A DNA stretch of 64,000 nt, taken from the NCBI RefSeq assembly GCF_000208745.1, contig NC_030858.1:13301513-13365512 (forward strand), read 5' to 3'. Numbering within the stretch: the first letter of the stretch is position 1; each line of letters begins with the position of its first letter. Below are positions 48,070 through 60,509 of this stretch, piece after piece. This DNA is from Theobroma cacao (lineage: Eukaryota; Streptophyta; Magnoliopsida; Malvales; Malvaceae). The notes beneath the pieces were generated by a model. That model worked only from the letters and a program-made list of their open reading frames with translations. It was not told the DNA's origin and made no database searches. Position numbers and translations under genes: made by a program.

Positions 48070-48080
48070 ATCTCCCCCAC
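48070..48080 (-). other. Polypurine tract of the giant-LTR element
   Basis: On - it reads AAGTGGGGGAGAT immediately before the LTR start TGAAATACCCC. It primes plus-strand synthesis in the retroviral cycle. Confidence 0.85.
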
Positions 48081-50979
48081 TTAAATAGAATTCGTCCTCG
48101 AATTCCCGTCGATGTTGCGTTATCAATCTCCTTCTATGATCCTACTCCTTGTTCCTTCTATAGGGACATTCAATTTATTTCCCTCGTTCACCTTCAGTTC
48201 AATTAAATGCTTTATTTACGGCAATTATCATCCTTTGGAATCGGATCAGTAATACTTTTCACAACCATGATCTCTTATATCTAGACACTAAGCATGCCTT
48301 TATCACCATTATTACATTTGAACCATAACTTCATCTCAATTATACCGATTTCGATCACATATCATACTTACTTATGTATACCTATTCATCGTTTTATTAA
48401 TTTGCTCCATACCAATTTTCTCAACCTTGATTCATCCATCTTATACTGGTCCAAACCCTTCCTTTAATGGAGTTCCATTAAAAACTTAAACAATTCAAGG
48501 TTTACTTTCAAAGTCATTCATAACTTTAATCGTTCATTACATGTCTGTTAACACTTTAGCTCACTAACCTCTCTGGACACTATTTCAAAATCTCCCAATT
48601 ACCGAGAACCATTCTTCACTTCAGTTAGTAAAATTATCAATTTCATATATACATATATACATGCATTTTCAAATGTCAACCTCTCTCTTTATATATAGGA
48701 ATCCATGTGTTCACATGCCTTGGACTACATTCCCCCATTATTCATCCGTATCCCAATCCTAGTTTCAATATAATAATTCTTATAGTGCATGTCAACCTTC
48801 TTATTATACTTGTGTATAACTTCATATCATTCATATCATTTCCAACCATATGTTTGAGTTTCCTTATACTATATATCATTCATCACAATGTCATCTCCAT
48901 TGAATTATAATCTATTATGCGTGTATGCTTTATAATCCTATTGATGCCTCAAAGATTTATCTCAACTTGATCATTGCATCTCATGCAATACCACAATTCC
49001 TAAGAGTCATCCTTTTGTCCTTAATCATCTTTCATGCCTCTATATTACCTTGTATCTTTCTTGCATTACGATATTGATTTGTCACTTAAGACTCAAACCC
49101 ATTTGAATCATGTATGCCTTAAGCATTTTCGAATTCCAATTTCCATAATATATTAGGAAAGTTTCATTATCTGACTTCATTTTCAAGGTCAACTTCTATC
49201 ATCCTTTGTTCCACTCCTTCATATGAACATAACATCATTCTTCCTTAACTAATTTATAAATTGTACTTGAAATTGTAAAACTTAAAACTAGATTCTCCTC
49301 AAGTATTTTTCAATACTAATACTAATATCACTCTCAGCTTACAACTTCTTTTTATAATCACATAACTTAGTGCTTGCTTTAACGAGATCCAGAGCAAAAC
49401 TTCTCTTGAGTATTTCCTTGGGAATATCTATCTTAAACTTATGTCTCACAGCATGTGATCCCTTAACTTGTGATTTAGCCGTTAGGCTTCTCAGCAAGTT
49501 TTAAAAATTTTACGTTTCATACTTGCTGTGTATGATTAGAATCTCTTCTCAAAGATGTTTATGTATTCCTAAAACACTTACTCTTAAAGATATATAAATA
49601 CGTACTCATCCATTCAATCCCTAACTCATCTTCATAGGTTTCTAGGGTGTCACACAATTAGCCTCATGTTGTTCCTAACTCTTGTCATTTTACTGTATCA
49701 AAACAGATATTACAAATTCTCGTAATGATATTCTATATAAACTGATTTTCTATACCAGTCTCGTAATTCTTCCTTCACACTTTCATTACTTGGTATCTCA
49801 TCTCAATATAGTCATCTCAAGAATCTTTCAATTTTTTTTTTTTTAATTATATGCCTATATACAAGGCAATAAAGAAGTTTTTCAATTCATTTGGGTAAAC
49901 ATTCTCCAGAATATTTAAGACTCCCAGATAACAAAACACAATGACCAACAACCAAAATTCAATTTGTAAGCTCATTATCGTGTCACTCCCATCTTACTCA
50001 TGCATCATAGGCGTGAGGTATTCGAAGCATTATAACGTTGGACAGTCAATGCTAAAGTACTGTAGCTATTAGAAATTTTCTCATCAAAGCTATTTGTCTG
50101 CATTCAAAGTCACCACATCAATCATTCTCAACCAGTGGTTTCCCTTCTAGATATATATCATGAGTTCCATAAGTATAGGTACCTTATATTTTCTTATCAT
50201 ACACACTAAGCCAGATTAATAGTTTCATCCCATGTCATCTTTTGACTTTTATCAACATTCATAAAATTCCACCTCAAAACATCCTTTCCATACAGTGTAA
50301 TAAATTCATGATACATATACCACTCCACATATAAGTTGCTTACTATCTACAACTTTCCTCAAATTTATTGTCATCCCTATCCAATTATCTTCTTTGTCTT
50401 ATACTCCAATAATTTTATTGACTTTCGGTATAATTAACTATGAAAACAGCCCAGCTTTGTCCTCACTTTATTCTCGCAATCCTTACTGAATCAAAATTTA
50501 TATTCCCCATATTCCATAATTTAACTTCATTGGGTTATATTTGTGCCCAACTATTACCTCATAGTGTCATAACATCACTGAATAATCCCCTTCATGCTTA
50601 AATTACAATCATTAATGTAATCACATTATCCATTCCGAATGTCATTTATAACCTTATTGCTTCCTTCTATAACCTTCTTCAATAATTATATTACCAATTT
50701 ATCCCTATCATACTAAAGATTCCCATATACCTTCAGTTACTTAAACAGCCATTTTATAATACATTCTAGTCATATACTTTTAAAAGTCAAACTATTTTTA
50801 CTTCATTGTACAGATCATTATTATCTCTTTTACACAACATCTACTTAGAGTTAAGGTACTGTAAAATCCTACGAAAATATTACATGTCCTTGGGATCATC
50901 ATCTTAATCTGATCTTATCAAAAGATTCTACTCCGAGTCCTCCTGAAGATCCTCTTCCGGGTTTTCCTCCTCTTGAGAT
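48081..50979 (-). other. Non-coding interior of the giant-LTR element
   Basis: Nearly 3 kb of AT-rich, stop-rich sequence on both strands. I found no protease, RT, RNase H or integrase motif. Composition is rather uniform, with many CATT/CTTAT words and no clear tandem repeat. Confidence 0.7.
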
Positions 50980-51441
50980 TTATTTTCTTTGCTTTTCAAT
51001 TCGGGCTTGTTGTCTTCTCCTAATTTCCTCGACACTCACCGGTGCAGCATTTCTTCCACATCCAGGAGGAAAATGGCGTACAATGTTTACCCCCTTCCTA
51101 AGACGAATATCTCCCCTTGCAATTGCCTTCCTCGTATGTTCTCTATGGTACTCTTCGGATTGTTTCAAAAGGAAATCTATTTCAGCTTTCAGAATATTGG
51201 AGCTACTCTCACTTTCAAAATTCTGGCTACTCTCAAAGCTTTCCTTATTATGGACTCATTCTGTTACGTTTAGAGGAATTCTATTATTAGGAATTTGGAA
51301 TGGACCACCTTCCGAATCACCTAGATCAAGGTGCCATTTGCTTATAGTCGTAGAATCTATAGATTCCTCGCTATCACTATGAGAGGTATCGAGACTACCA
51401 TCTCTTCTAGACATGGTGTGTATGTCACCAGTACACCTCAA
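50980..51441 (-). CDS. Uncharacterised ORF downstream of the primer site, one in-frame stop
   Basis: Starting at 51441 (or at the second Met, 51414), the frame runs 153 codons to a TAA at 50980, with a single TGA at 51256-51258. The first part is acidic and Ser-rich (SHSDSEESIDSTTISKWHLD). The second part is charged and probably helical (LKQSEEYHREHTRKAIARGD), then GVNIVRHFPPGCGRNAAPVS, and ends in a strongly basic helix (RRRQQARIEKQRK). It lies about 230 bp downstream of the primer-binding site, where gag would start. However, I see no retrotransposon gag domain and no CCHC knuckle. It could be a reduced gag N-terminus or a novel accessory protein. Function is unknown. Confidence 0.5.
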
Positions 51442-51667
51442 AACCTATATGCAATCAAATAGTAATTGTTTAATTATTTATGCATCTCAAAAGTAGGTAG
51501 ATTTCTATACGTAGATGCATACATTCTATTCAATCTAACATAACTTAACTTATCTTAACTGAACTGGACTTGGGGCCAAACAGTGTTAGTGTGGATTTCG
51601 TAGAACAACCTTAAAATCAAAAACTTTAAAATCCAAAGCTTTAAAACCAAAAGCTTTGATCTTTAAA

Positions 51668-51683
51668 CCATGCTCTGATACCA
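51668..51683 (-). other. Primer-binding site, tRNA-iMet type
   Basis: On - it reads TGGTATCAGAGCATGG, a full match to the usual plant initiator-tRNA-Met primer site, eight bases from the end of the 5' LTR. Confidence 0.95.
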
Positions 51684-51691
51684 ATCTAAAT

Positions 51692-54600
51692 TGTCACGAC
51701 CCGGAACTCCCCATCGAGCCCGTGATAACTGTCGCGAGGCCTCGACAAACATTCTTCACCTAGAATGTCGATCGAAACCTCGCAAGGCTCTCGTATCAGC
51801 TTCAACACTTCCCCAATGAGCAATAGTTATCAAATATCAAAATTCGAAAGATTACAAATCATTTCCAAATCAGAACATAACATATTGTTTTCTGGCTCAC
51901 AGGGGCATTTTCGTCATTTTTTTTTCAAAAATCTCAAAACATGCTAAAATGTAGTAGGTAAGTAGAAAATATATATTTAATGATTTAAAAACAAATTAAG
52001 TATCTAAAACGTTCATTTGAAGTGAAAATTTGACCATTTGAATATAATAAAAATATTCAATAAAATAAACTATTTTCTTGTAAAATAATTTTCATAAAAC
52101 TATCGGTACATAATTCTTATAGCGTAAAAGTTAATTATATTCATATATNNNNNNNNNNNNNNNNNNNNNNNNNNNNNNNNNNNNNNNNNNNNNNNNNNNN
52201 NNNNNNNNNNNNNNNNNNNNNNNNNNNNNNNNNNNNNNNNNNNNNNNNNNNNNNNNNNNNNNNNNNNNNNNNNNNNNNNNNNNNNNNNNNNNNNNNNNNN
52301 NNNNNNNNNNNNNNNNNNNNNNNNNNNNNNNNNNNNNNNNNNNNNNNNNNNNNNAAAAAAAATTAAGTATCTAAAACGTTCATTTGAAGTGAAAATTTGA
52401 CCATTTGAATATGATAAAAATATTCAATAAAATAAACTATTTTCTTGTAAAATAATTTTCATAAAACTATCGGTACATAATTCTTATAGCGTAAAAGTTA
52501 ATTATATTCATATATACTATAAAGCAAATAACCAAAGTATAAAAGTTCTTTTACAGTGACACGTGGGCCCACATCTAACCAAAATGCATCGAAAGTTGGA
52601 AACCTACAGCTTTTACCAATTCGAGTCCAAATGAAGGTCCTTGTCAAAGTCAGCTAACTATAGAATTCCCCAAGCTTGAAATGTGAAGAAATGAGGGTGG
52701 TGAGATTATAAAATCCTAGTGAGTAAACAGATACCATCTAAATTATTTAAAGTCGAGTAAATGGAGACAATTGAAATAAGTCATCATGTTGTAATTTCAT
52801 TACCTTTCAACTCATTTCAACCAAATAAAATCAATCCATATAAATTGAGTAATCAACTTGGCTTATGAATTTCTTAAAGCTTTGGCTCGTGCCAAAACTC
52901 ATACTCGGTGATACCTTGCGCAGGGCATCCAACCAAGTTCGCCAAGGCTGTTAAAATTTTTGTATACACTTAAAATATATTTATAGTTTGAGAAAAATAT
53001 AGTCGTTCCTTGGCGTTGGCTAAGTTCCCCTTCACGTGGTGGTTTGGCGTAAAGTGAACCCTAAGCTTTACCCCAAGAGATACCTACACGCCTCTCCGTT
53101 TGAGGTAAGAATATAATGGAGTTTACCGTGCCCCTCTAATAGGCTGGTCCACGGAACCCCCTTTGCAGTGAATAATTAATATATACTCCACCAATCAATA
53201 AAATTCATTTTAGCATGACATGGCAATTTATCGCAACTTAGCCTCTCAAGGCTGAATACTCAGTACAAATAATTCTAACACCAAAATTAGTTTAGCCATT
53301 CATGCTCATATATTGTCATAAGCCATTCAATTTAAAACCATAAATTTACAACACAAGCAGGCAGTCTCCAATTACTCTATTTTCAAAACCAGTATTCGAT
53401 TTTTCTAGAAAATTTATAAAATCGCAATTTCTCCTAAAACATAGCAATTTACCATTTAAACCCATTTTCCATAAAATCAAACAATTGCATAAAACTACTC
53501 TAGATAATTAAGACGATAATAAGTTTACTCACAGTTCTAGGAGTCGATGTACTCCTAATCCCAGTCTCCAAGCACAATCTCTGTACTTTTACCAGTGTAC
53601 TTTACTCACCACCTATCCACAATGTACAATACATAATTCACCACATCAATGCTCGACCATTATAAAATCAATTCAGGCTTGGTATATATGCATGATATGA
53701 TATACAACTTATCCGATTACTGCTTATATGCGGTGTTGACCTAATTCGGCCTATTATTTTCAATTTAACTCCAAATCAATTCTTCTCACTTTTTACACTC
53801 CAATTATACTTAAATTACCTTAGTGACTGTGAATGAGATTCAATTTATCAGTCTCGGTAGCAAATTACGAAAATAGCCCTAGTGGGTAAAAATTCGTATT
53901 TTTGCTCCGAAAATTCTCTTTATTTTTGTAGGCTCATAATTCATCATTATTCATCATAATTCCTCAAATAAACATCAAGATCATCAGCAAATATTCCCCT
54001 AGAAAATTCGGCCAATAATGGTAATGGAGGAAAATAAATTCTTTTCTTATTATTTTGTTCTTAAATATGCTCAACTAACTAAAAACACTAACATAACTTA
54101 AAATCAAATTAATCTAACAACTTTCTCTCTCCTAACCCATTTGATCAGCCATCAATTCATCATGAAAACATGTAATTTAATCATGGAAAATAAGGAGAAA
54201 TGCTTGGGAATAAGAAAAATCAAGCTTAATAGAAAAAATCTCAACTTTTTCACTTAATTTTCTTGAAAATTCACACTTTTTCTTTGATTTTCTCTCTCTA
54301 GGGTTTTGTTTTTATTTTCTCTCTCTTCTTGCTGGTTTGGCCGGCCATGGGGTGGAAGATGGGCTAATTTTTGTGCCTTTTAAAAAGAAAAATAATAAAT
54401 TAATAAAGGCATGACACGTGGCATCATGTCATTAGCCCGTTTTTAAAACTTTAAAAATTTTAATCCTTTTTATATCCACCACACAATTAGTCAATGGTCA
54501 AAATGAGGATAAGAGATGACCATGTGCTGGAAAATGTCTTGGTGGTGGAAAATTACTGTTTTGCCCCTATGGTGGTAAAATTACCATTTTACCTCTATAC

Positions 54601-55337
54601 TCCAAATTATACCAGAATTAAAACATCACTTCTAAACCTCAAATCATACTCCAATAAGTCAAATGGGGCCAAAAATCTTTTTTAAAAATTCTCATTTTAT
54701 CCCCAGGTGGCAAATGACCATTTTGCCCCTAAATAGCAAAAATTTTGATTTGACTCCAAATTGATCCTCGAACTTCGAATCACCATATTAAACCATTCTG
54801 GGACTTTAAAATTCTTAATTTCATCATAAATTCTCTATTTGATCTAATTCGAGGCTTAAATCAACTTTGTTGTACCTTTAGGTATAATACCGACTTTTGT
54901 AAATTTTTCGGGACTCTCCTAGCATGCAAACATGCTATCCATCACATGTATGTCATGACAAATATTTTTATAGAGTCGGGCTTGTCATCTTCTCCCCCAC
55001 TTGGATCAACCATATGATCCTTCTTCATGACTGATTTCGACATCCGGCTAAATATTAATATTTTAATATTATTTCATTAATAAAATATTATTTTATTCTA
55101 AAAATTTTATCTTGTCTCCTTGGTACCCAAAATACCTTATTATGCCTCACTTGACTTCCAAATTGCCTTTTATCTCACAAATTCTCCTCCGATAAAATTA
55201 TTATTATTTTCTCACTTGCGGAATATTTTATCCTAAACTATTCTTTTCGTCTTTTATCTCTTTTAAACATTTTAATTGACCTCAATTTGCATTCGATCAA
55301 CTTTATTTATTACCATTTCAAAGTATGGGGTATTTTA
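51692..55337 (-). repeat. 5' LTR of the giant-LTR element (with assembly gap)
   Basis: 3646 bp as given, including a 206-N gap and a duplicated flank; about 3280 bp if the duplication is artificial. Outside one central block (about 54345-54590) it matches the 3' LTR closely. That central block instead matches the reverse complement of the solo LTR at 56085-56290. Confidence 0.9.
52149..52354. other. Assembly gap (206 N) with duplicated flanks
   Basis: 51993-52148 before the gap and 52360-52515 after it are nearly the same sequence (offset 367). The companion LTR has this segment once, so the gap probably joins two overlapping contig ends. Confidence 0.9.
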
Positions 55338-55342
55338 TTATG

Positions 55343-55699
55343 TTTCCCAACAACTTAAGAGGCATGAACATAACTATTCTAGACATGATTTAAAGATGGC
55401 AACGATTGTGTTTGCCTTAGAAATCTGAAGGCATTATTTGTATGGTGAAACCTGCAATATATATGCCAACCACTAAAGCTTGAAGTATATTTTTTAGCAG
55501 AAAGATTTGAAAGCAGCAAAGGTGGTTAGAATTGCTGAAAGACTATGACGGCACCATACTCTACCATCCCGGCAAAGCGAATGTGGTGGCAAAGCCCTTA
55601 GTCGGTATTGATGGGGAGTTTAGCACACATGATGATATAGAGACAATCTTTATTGCAAATTTTATATGATCTTGGCAATATGGGTGTTCACTTTGAGAT
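55343..55699 (+). pseudogene. Tekay/Del-type gypsy pol, part 2 (RNase H)
   Basis: It continues part 1 after the nested element. SQQLKRHEHNYSRHDLKMAT and IVFALEI..HYLYGETCNIY are RNase H landmarks, followed by a spacer with LLKDYDGTILYHPGKANVVA (frame kept with one shift). It is interrupted at 55699 by a solo LTR; the frame then continues at 58639 (HFEI then NNSNIFVAHP). Confidence 0.85.
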
Positions 55700-58633
55700 T
55701 GTAAAGCCCGACCTTATAAAATACTTGTCATGACATACATGTGATGGATAGCATATTTGCATGCTAGGAGAGTCCTGAAAAATTTACAAAAGTCGATATT
55801 GTACCTAGAGGTATAGTTGATTTAAGCCTCAAACTAGATCGAATAGAGATTTTAAGGGTGAAATTGAAAATTTTACAGTATAAGAATGATTTAATATGGT
55901 GATTCGGAGTTTGAGGATCAATTTGGAGTCAAACTAGAATTTTCATAACTCAGGGGTAAAATGGTTATTTTGCCACCCGAGGTTAAGATGCGAGTGTTGG
56001 ATGAAATTTTGGACTAAGATTGATCAAGATTGACTATTTAGAACATAATTTGAGGTTGAGAAGTAAAAAATTGTAATCTTGGTATTTTTCGAAGCATAGG
56101 GGTAAAATGGTAATTTTGTCACCTCAAGGGCAAAATAGTAATTTTTCACCACCAAGACATTTGTCCAGCACATGGTCTTCCCTTATCCTCATTTTGACCT
56201 TTGACTAATCATGTGGTGGAGATAAAAGGTTTAAAATTTTTAAAGTTTTAAAAATTGACCAATAGAAACATGCCATGTGTCAAGCTTAGAATATTTTATT
56301 ATTTTCTATAAAAATCAGCCTATAAACTCCTCATTTCTCTCCAAATATTCGGCCACACCAAGAACAAAAGGAAAAAGGAAGAGAACAAACCCTAGGTGGG
56401 GAATTTGAAGAGAAAAAGTATGGAAAATCAAGGAAAATAAGTGAAAAAGGTAAGATTTTTCAATTTAAACTTGAAATCTATTTTCCTTAAGCATTTCTCC
56501 TTATTTTTCATGGTTAAATTACATGTTTTCATGATGAATTCATGGCTGGTCAAAATGGGTATGGAGAGAGAAAGATGTTGGATTGATTTGATTTTAAGTT
56601 ATGTTAGTGTTTTTAGTTAGTTTAGCATATTTAGAAGCAAAACAACAAGAAAAGAATCCATTTTCCCCATGAATCTTCATTGGCCGAATCTTCCTTGATG
56701 TGTGTGGGAGATGGATTATTATTATTTCAAGAGAAATGGCTTAGAAAATAATGAATAAAGGTGAGAAAATTAAGTAGGAAAAATCACGGTGTTAGTGCAC
56801 TATAATGGTTGAATTTTTCCATGAAGAAATGGGAAGGTTTTGATGCTGAAATTGGTGTTATTTGAATAATGTTTGGTGAATTGAGGCATTAGAAAAGAAA
56901 TGGAGCAATTTGAGATTAAATTGGACGCGTTAGTAATAAATCCGGTGATAAGACAAATTTGGCCAGTGCCGAAATTTAAATGGTTATTCGTGCATTTTGC
57001 ATTCCATATCATGCATTAGTAGTCTAAATTAGTTTAATTTCAATTTAGTACCAATGTAGTGAGTTTCTCGATTTTATACTATGTCAAGGTGGTGAGTCCT
57101 CCGATAAAGGCAAGGAAATTGCACCCGAGGACCAATAGTCTGAGTACTTCAGAAATCTGCACTCTAGACATTGTGAGTAAACTTACTGTCATTTTAATTA
57201 TCTAGGGTGGTTTTTAGATGATGTCATGAATTTTATGGAAAAAGGAATTTAAAAAGGTAAATTTTCGTGTTTTATGAATAAATGTGTTTCAATGAAATTA
57301 ATTTATAAATTGTTTTGAAATTAATAATGATGTTAAAAAATAAAGTACACGGAGACTGTTAATTGTTGCAATTCGATTATTTAAATTGATTGGCTTATGA
57401 TAAATTGGCATGATTGGCTGGTTGGCAATTGTATTAAAATATGAATTGTTTGGTTGCCTTGAAAGGCTGCGAATTACAAAAATTGTCATATCATGTTATT
57501 GAATTTTGTTGTATGATGGATTATATATTAATTAATCACTGCAGTAGGGGGTTTCTGTGGACCAGCATTTTAGAAGGGTACAGTAAACCCCATTATATTC
57601 TTACCTCGATCGGAGAGGCACGTAGGGTATCTCCTGGGGTAAAGTTTAGGTTCACTTCACGCTAAACCACCACGTGACGGAGAACTCAGCCAACGCCAAG
57701 GAACAGCTGTGATGTCCAACAAAAAATGTGTTTTATGCGAAATGTGAATTTTTAACAGCCTTGGCGGTCTCGGTAGGATGCCTCAGCTAAGATGTCCCCG
57801 AGAATGGATTTATGACACAAGCCTAGTTTTTATGAGATTCATAAGCTTCTTTACGTATTTTGAATGAAATGTGTTCTAATGTTGTGACCCAGTTTACGAT
57901 GATTTATTTTATTGTCTCCATGTACTCAATTCTAGATGTTTATGATGATGTCTATTTACTCACTGGGATTTTATAATCTCACCACTCTCTTTTCCACCCA
58001 TTTCAGGTTCAGATTAGGTTGTAGATAGCTGAGTTCATCGAGGACTACCCTTGGATTTACATTCCTTCAAACTGTAGGTTCACAGTCCTCTTTACTTTTG
58101 TTTATTCGAGGGGGGCCCACTTGTTAATGTAAATTAAATTTCGTACTCTAGATATCTATACTACTGTATGTAGGAATTTAGTTTGCTTTGATGCTGTAAA
58201 AATTATTTGCGCAGTGTTTTAAAAATATTATTTTATAAGAAAATCGAATATTTTACTTAATATTTCTTTTATTTTCTTATTATGTCCAATTAATCATAAT
58301 TTCGTTTTAAATAAAGATTTTAGACTTTTAAACTCATTTTGATTATGAATTATGTGTTTTGTACTTGTAAATTACATTTTAGCCGATTTCGAATTTTTTG
58401 GGAAAAATGACCAAAATACTCTTGTTAGACGAAAATTATTATTTTATTTGTTTTAAGTTGAAAATAGTTTAAAATCTCTTAGAACATGGTATTTGGCAAC
58501 AGTTACTCACAGGGGAAATGATAAGCTAATATTAAAGCCTTGTGGGGTTTCGGTTGACATTCGGGGGTAATGAGTGTCGATCGGGACGTCGCGACGGTTG
58601 TCACGAGCTCTAGGGGAGTACCGGGTCATAACA
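55700..58633 (+). mobile_element. Solo LTR of the same giant-LTR family (T)
   Basis: 2934 bp, from TGTAAAGCCCGACC to CCGGGTCATAACA, flanked by exact GAGAT duplications (55695-55699, 58634-58638). It is the reverse complement of most of the LTRs at 44610 and 51692, but begins 361 bp further in, at the point where those LTRs carry an internal purine tract. A TATA-like box (TATAAACTCC, 56321) suggests the U3 promoter position. No interior remains, as expected after LTR-LTR recombination. Confidence 0.92.
56321..56327 (+). promoter_or_regulatory. Possible LTR promoter TATA box
   Basis: TATAAAC lies about 620 bp into the LTR and is followed by a C/T-rich region and by a conserved 'aaccctaggtggggaatttg' stretch. 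It is a candidate only. Confidence 0.3.
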
Positions 58634-58638
58634 GAGAT

Positions 58639-60161
58639 TAATAATTCGAACATCTTTGTGGCACATCCCAAAATTTGACCAATGATTATGGATCGGATTA
58701 GAAATGCTCAGAGTCGGAATGAGTTCTTGGTGAAAATCTTTAAAGACATAAGCGAAGATAAAGCTCATGACTTTGTTATTGACACCGATGGTTTACTTTG
58801 GCATCGATTGTGAGCTTACGTGTCGAATTTGGATGGTTTAAGAGATGAAATTTTAGAAAAGGTTCATGTTGCAACTTATGCTATACACCCGGGAACCATT
58901 AAAATGTACCATGATTTGAAGTCTATTTATTGGTGGCCAAGGTTGAAGAGAGACGTAGCTGAATATGTCTCCAAGTGTTTAGTTTGTCAACAAGTGAGAG
59001 CTAAACATCAAAGACCTTTAGTTTGTCAACCGTTATCGATACCGGAGTGGAAGTGGGAACATGTAGCAATGGACTTTGTGACAATTTACCTCAAGCTAAA
59101 GGTGGCTATGATGCAATTTGGGTGACTATCGATCGGCTAACTAAGTTAGCCGATTTACTACCGATCAAGACCAAATTTGAAGTAGCTCGGTACGTCGAAA
59201 TTTATGTTGATGAAATGTAAGACTGCATGGTGTTCCAGTAACGATAGTTTCCTATAGAAGACCACAGCTCACTAGTCAGGTTTGGAAGAAATTACAAGAG
59301 GCCTTAAGCATGAGACTAGATTTTAGTACTACCTTTCATCCGTAAACGAACGGCCAATTTGAGTGCATAATTGAAACACTCGAGGATATGTTAAGAGCAA
59401 TTGTGCTTAACTTTAGAGTCTCTTAAAATTACTATTTACCTTTGGCCAAGTTTGCATACAACAGTAGTTATTAGGCCATAATTGGGATGGCACCATTTGA
59501 GGCATTATACGAGTGAAGATGTAGATCGCCCATTAGATGGCTTGAGGTTGGAGAAAGGAAGCTCTTAGGGCCGAAAATGGTCCAAGAAGCAAAAAGAGGT
59601 GTTAGCATAATCTGAGAAAGAATGTTATCTACTCGGAGTTAGTAAAAATCATACGCCAACAATAAATGCAAGCTTTTGGAGTTTGAAATTGGAGATTATG
59701 TATTTTCCAAGGTTTTTCCAATTAAAGAAGTTAGGAGATTTGACAAAAGAGAGAAATTGAGCCCTCAGTGCATCAGACCCTTGGAGGTTTTAGAACATGT
59801 AGGCGTGGTTGCTTACCGCTTAACATTATCATCCAATTTGTCCAATGTTCATCTGGTTTTTCATATATCCATACTTAAGAAATATGTTCTCGATCCTTAG
59901 CATGTGATTCAATATGATGAGCTCTAATTATAAGGCAGACTTACTTACGAGGAGCAGCCTATAGCCATCTTAGATGGGCAAGTAAAATGGCTTCACTCCA
60001 AAAAGGTTAATTTGGTAAAAGTGTTGTGGCAAAGCCATTCGATTGAGGAAGCAACATGGGAACTTAAGGAGGAAATGTAAGAAAAATATCCACCATCTTT
60101 TTTAGGCTTAAAATATGATCTGATTATGGTGTTTGAATTAAATTTAAAGATGAATTTCTAT
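58639..60161 (+). pseudogene. Tekay/Del-type gypsy pol, part 3 (integrase, chromodomain-like end)
   Basis: The integrase zinc-binding part is clear (HVATYAIHPGTIKMYHDLKS, YWWPRLKRDVAEYV, CLVCQQVRAKHQ), as is the core start (WEHVAMDFVT, VTIDRLTKLADLLPIKTKFE). After 59220 the frame is broken repeatedly. The C-terminal part FEIGDYVFSKVFPIKEVRRF, LSPQCIRPLEVLEHVGVVAY and NVHLVFHISILKKY is recognisable, followed by a chromodomain-like tail with VNLVKVLWQSHSIEEATWEL (about 60005-60065). This order is diagnostic for Tekay/Del chromoviruses. Confidence 0.88.
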
Positions 60162-60174
60162 AAGAAGGGGGGGA
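60162..60174 (+). other. Polypurine tract of the Tekay/Del element
   Basis: AAGAAGGGGGGGAT lies right before TGGCTAAATT, the presumed 3' LTR start, and after the chromodomain-like end of pol. Confidence 0.75.
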
Positions 60175-60509
60175 TTGGCTAAATTATTTGACAAGTTAAT
60201 TTGATCCTTAATGTATATGGTGGTACACCTATGAGTATACTTATATCTATAGAGAATGATTTTTGAATTTCGATATGTTTAAGGAAATATATGCTAAGTC
60301 ACTAAAAGTATGAACCATGATACTTAGCCAAAGTTTTGAAGAAATGATTATTGAGCTAATATGTTTTGGAGCTTGATGAATAATGGACTATGGCTTGAAC
60401 ATATCCATTGAAATTATGAGTTATATGGTCACATTGAAGTGTGATGTAAGTACGAAATGATTGTAGAGTTTGGAATTTGGACTTAAGAAGTTTGAGATGT
60501 TGGAAATAT

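Larger units (their letters stand above)
44610..55337 (-). mobile_element. Complete giant-LTR, non-autonomous gypsy-type retrotransposon (LARD-like)
   Basis: Two LTRs (44610-48069, 51692-55337) begin TGTCACGACCC on + and end GGGGTATTTCA or GGGGTATTTTA, giving TG..CA termini on -. The primer site (51668-51683) and purine tract (48070-48080) place the 5' LTR on the right. Target duplication TTATG (44605-44609, 55338-55342) is exact. Removing the element rejoins the RNase H reading frame of the host gypsy (..IAYV then SQQLKRHEHN). The 3.6-kb interior lacks gag and pol but has one short ORF. LTRs of 3-3.5 kb around a non-coding core are the definition of a LARD; related solo and partial LTRs lie at 1-296, 55700-58633 and 63778 on. 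Confidence 0.92.
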
